Shown here in pieces: positions 61,607 to 64,000 of a stretch of 64,000 nucleotides of DNA. The position numbers and the translations under genes were made by a program. Source of the stretch: Roseibium salinum (GTDB lineage: Bacteria; Pseudomonadota; Alphaproteobacteria; Rhizobiales; Stappiaceae); NCBI RefSeq assembly GCF_026240905.1, contig NZ_JAPEVI010000003.1, positions 3,162,001-3,226,000 of the forward strand. Direction: 5' to 3'. Position 1 is the stretch's first letter. Each line of letters begins with the position of its first letter. Under the pieces are notes generated by a model, which saw nothing but the letters and a program-made list of their open reading frames with translations, was not told the origin of the DNA and did no database searches.

Positions 61607-62335
61607 ATGACCGATGCATTCAAGGGAAAGGTCGCGGCCATTACCGGCGCCGCGTCGGGGATCGGGCTCGAATGCGCCAGGAGCCTGATCGCGGCCGGGG
61701 CGACCGTCGTGCTGATCGACAGGGCCGAAGACCGCCTGATGACGATCTGCGCCGACCTGGGGGAGAACGCCATACCGCTGGTCGTCGATCTGACGGATGG
61801 CCCGAGTGTCGACGCAATGATCGACGGGATCCTCGAAAGGACGGGGCATCTCGACATCTTCCATGCCAATGCCGGCGCCTATGTCGGCGGCAGTGTCGTG
61901 ACCGGCGATCCCGACCAGTGGGACCGCGTGCTGAACCTCAACATCAACGCCGCCTTCCGCTCCATTCGCGCGGTGCTGCCGCATATGGTGGAGCGCAAGA
62001 GTGGCGATATCATCGTCACCAGTTCCATCGCCGGGATCGTTCCCGTGGTCTGGGAGCCGATCTACACCGCGTCGAAATTCGCGGTGCAGGCCTTCGTTCA
62101 TACGGTGCGTCGGCAGGTGGCCGAGCACGGCATTCGCGTCGGCGCCGTCGCGCCGGGACCGGTGGTGACCGCCCTTCTGGACGACTGGCCGACGGCCAAG
62201 ATGGAAGAGGCCCTGGCCAATGGCAGCCTGATGCAGCCGCGCGAAGTGGCCGATGCCGTCCTCTTCATGCTAAGCCGCCCGAGAACCGTCACCATCAGAG
62301 ACCTTGTCATCCTGCCGCAGAGTGTGGATCTTTAG
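61607..62335 (+). CDS. SDR family oxidoreductase
   Basis: This is a 242-residue short-chain dehydrogenase. The NAD(P)-binding loop is ITGAASGIG (12-20), NAG (88-90), catalytic S139/S140 (VTSSIAG), and Y153-x3-K157 (YTASK). It is likely to oxidise a polyol to a ketose, or the reverse, in the cytoplasm. The operon position with an FGGY kinase suggests a ribitol-type 2-dehydrogenase. It begins 28 bases after the permease stop. Confidence 0.88.
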   Translation: MTDAFKGKVAAITGAASGIGLECARSLIAAGATVVLIDRAEDRLMTICADLGENAIPLVVDLTDGPSVDAMIDGILERTGHLDIFHANAGAYVGGSVVTGDPDQWDRVLNLNINAAFRSIRAVLPHMVERKSGDIIVTSSIAGIVPVVWEPIYTASKFAVQAFVHTVRRQVAEHGIRVGAVAPGPVVTALLDDWPTAKMEEALANGSLMQPREVADAVLFMLSRPRTVTIRDLVILPQSVDL

Positions 62336-62338
62336 CGA

Positions 62339-63952
62339 ATGAAAGACTACCTGATCGGCATCGACGTCGGCACCGGCAGCGCCCGTGCGGGCCTCTTCAG
62401 CACGAATGGCCAGCTGGTGGCGTCGGCCAAGCGCGACATCGCCTTGTTCAATCGCGGCCCCAACCTCTACGAACAAGCCTCCGACGATATCTGGCAGGCG
62501 GTCTGCGCCTCGGTGCGTGCCGTCATTGCGGACGCAGGCATCAATCCGGCGGCCGTTGCCGGTCTCGGCATGGACGCAACCTGCTCGCTCGTGGTCATCG
62601 GCCCGGAAGGCCGGCCGCTGCCGGTCGGCGAGCCGGAGCATCCGGAGCGAAACATCATCGTCTGGATGGACCATCGCGCCATCGACCAGGCGAACCGCAT
62701 CAACGCCACCGGCCATGACGTGCTGCGCTATGTCGGCAGCCAGATTTCGCCGGAAATGGAAACGCCGAAACTGCTCTGGCTGAAGGAAAACCGGCCGGAG
62801 ATATTCGCCCGCGCAGAGCATTTCTTCGATCTCACCGATTTCCTGACCTGGCGGGCAACCGGCAGCCTCGCTCGCTCGATCTGCACTGTGACCTGCAAAT
62901 GGACCTATCTCGGCCACGAGAAGCGGTGGGACGAAAGCTATTTCCGCGCCATCGGCCTTGCTGAACTTGCAAGCGACGATTTCGCCCGGATAGGCGCCGA
63001 TGTCGTGGATGCCGGAACGGCGCTCGGCACCGGCCTGACCCGGGAAGCTGCGGCGGAGCTCGGCCTGATGGCGGAAACCCCGGTTGGCGCCGGCCTGATC
63101 GATGCCCATGCGGGCGGGATCGGCACAGTCGGCTGGCAGGATGAAAAAACCTCTGGGTCCGCGACCAGCCGCATGGCCTATGTCTTCGGAACCTCCGCCT
63201 GCACCATGACGTCGACCGACGCGCCGGCCTTCGTGCCCGGCGTCTGGGGCCCTTACTACTCCGCCATGGTTCCGGGCCTGTGGCTCAACGAGGCCGGCCA
63301 GTCGGCCGCCGGCGCGGCCATCGACCATCTGGTGCGGTTTCATCCCGCCTCCGGCGAAGCAGGCGAATTGGCCGAGGCAGCGGGGGTCAGCCTGACGCAG
63401 TGGCTCTCCGAGCAGGCGGCAACACTGACACCGGAGGGCACGGATGTCGCGCTGTTGGCGGACGGCCTGCATGTCGTGCCGGAATTCCTGGGCAACCGCG
63501 CGCCTTTTGCCGACCCCGAGGCCAAAGCCCTTATCGCCGGTCTCGACCTGGACGGCTCGGTCGATGCGCTTGTCCGGCTCTACGTGGCGGGCATTTGCGG
63601 GCTGGGCTATGGCCTCAGGCAAATCATCGCGGCGCAGCAGGCAAAAGGCATCGAAACCGGCACGGTGGTCGTCAGCGGCGGGGCGGGACAAAGCCCGCTC
63701 GTCCGCCGGCTTCTTGCCGACACGACCGGCCTGACCGTGGCCGCTCCCGCAACCGCTGAGCCGGTTCTTCTGGGCTCGGCAATGCTCGGCGCGGTCGCAG
63801 CCGGTCTCCAACCGAACCTCGAGGCAGCCATGGCCGCCATGTCCGCCGTCGGCGAGACCTACCGGCCCGGCGGCGGCGCGATGGAGGCCTATCACGCCAA
63901 ACGCTTCGAAGGCTTCGAACTGCTGCAGTCCGTTGGCCGCAGGCTGAGGTGA
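62339..63952 (+). CDS. FGGY family carbohydrate kinase (ribulokinase-like)
   Basis: This is a 537-residue ATP-dependent sugar kinase of the ASKHA fold. It begins YLIGIDVGTGSARAGLF (phosphate-1). IIVWMDHRAIDQANRIN carries the substrate-contact region, and GGAGQSPLVRRLLAD with GSAMLGAVAAG forms the C-terminal FGGY signature region. The composition YIGIDVGTGSARA and WMDHRA is typical of D-ribulokinase (FGGY/YDR109C) subfamily members rather than glycerol kinases. It would phosphorylate the ketose made by the SDR enzyme. Confidence 0.88.
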   Translation: MKDYLIGIDVGTGSARAGLFSTNGQLVASAKRDIALFNRGPNLYEQASDDIWQAVCASVRAVIADAGINPAAVAGLGMDATCSLVVIGPEGRPLPVGEPEHPERNIIVWMDHRAIDQANRINATGHDVLRYVGSQISPEMETPKLLWLKENRPEIFARAEHFFDLTDFLTWRATGSLARSICTVTCKWTYLGHEKRWDESYFRAIGLAELASDDFARIGADVVDAGTALGTGLTREAAAELGLMAETPVGAGLIDAHAGGIGTVGWQDEKTSGSATSRMAYVFGTSACTMTSTDAPAFVPGVWGPYYSAMVPGLWLNEAGQSAAGAAIDHLVRFHPASGEAGELAEAAGVSLTQWLSEQAATLTPEGTDVALLADGLHVVPEFLGNRAPFADPEAKALIAGLDLDGSVDALVRLYVAGICGLGYGLRQIIAAQQAKGIETGTVVVSGGAGQSPLVRRLLADTTGLTVAAPATAEPVLLGSAMLGAVAAGLQPNLEAAMAAMSAVGETYRPGGGAMEAYHAKRFEGFELLQSVGRRLR

Positions 63953-63970
63953 GCCCCGGCACTCCGGCCG

Positions 63971-64000
63971 TCAGGCGTAATCCACCAATGCATCGCCCGC
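63971..64000 (-). CDS. Possible 3' end of a minus-strand gene (partial)
   Basis: Reading the minus strand from the window edge gives AGDALVDYA followed by TGA at 63971-63973. Ten codons are too few to identify a product. It is convergent with the kinase gene, 18 bases away. Confidence 0.2.
   Translation of the reverse strand, partial: AGDALVDYA

Overview
The window reads as chromosomal DNA of a GC-rich alphaproteobacterium. The gene families and gene order (NfuA-type protein beside tsaB; hslV, an acetyltransferase and hslU in one operon; ubiB-ubiE facing mutM; rpsT, dnaA, dnaN, recF, gyrB; a PmtA-type methyltransferase) fit Hyphomicrobiales, possibly a Roseibium/Labrenzia-like member of the Stappiaceae. 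The order is visible in the sequence; the family name is inference. Two genes (ubiB and an sspB-like gene) are broken by single-base changes in G runs, which may be assembly errors.

Layout. 1-9.4 kb: tsaB (partial), nfuA, a universal stress protein, a decayed amidohydrolase, a YqhA-type membrane protein, the heat-shock protease operon hslV-GNAT-hslU, an FMN reductase, an unknown protein with a peptidoglycan-binding-like start, and a PmtA-type methyltransferase. 9.4-9.85 kb: a compact block of inverted and direct repeats. 9.8-20.6 kb: dnaJ, dnaK (with a heat-shock-like promoter), alkB, osmC, a GntR regulator, ubiB (frameshifted), ubiE, mutM, an enoyl-CoA hydratase and rpsT. 20.6-28.6 kb: rhodanese, dnaA, dnaN, recF, gyrB. 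28.6-32.1 kb: a GGDEF protein with a degenerate EAL domain, an RlpA-like protein and tRNA-Arg(CCG).

32.13-51.70 kb is a genomic island of about 19.5 kb integrated at the 3' end of the tRNA-Arg gene. It is bounded by an exact 48-bp direct repeat, and paired CTGGTCACA motifs lie just inside both ends. It carries a tyrosine recombinase, a small unknown gene, a helicase-like ATPase and an HNH protein. After these comes a defence locus: a cysteine desulfurase (sspA-like), then on the other strand DUF4007 (sspB-like), a large P-loop ATPase (sspC-like) and a PAPS-reductase-like protein (sspD-like). This matches a single-strand DNA phosphorothioation module. Five more co-directional genes follow: a protein with an Hsp90/MutL-like ATPase domain joined to a histidine kinase core, a response-regulator-like protein, a DEAH helicase, a MutL/MORC-like ATPase and a one-HKD phospholipase-D-type protein. 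I do not recognise these five as SspE or SspFGH. They are the best candidate here for a little-described system: a sulfur-modification module joined to a two-component-like, ATPase- and nuclease-based effector module.

51.9-64 kb returns to ordinary chromosome: an ArsR regulator divergent from a VOC protein with a palindromic operator between them, a chemotaxis receptor with a secreted sensor-like protein, a membrane-anchored glycerophosphodiesterase, and a sugar or polyol catabolic cluster (LacI regulator, ABC transporter, SDR dehydrogenase, FGGY kinase). That cluster would import a sugar or pentitol, oxidise it to a ketose and phosphorylate it.
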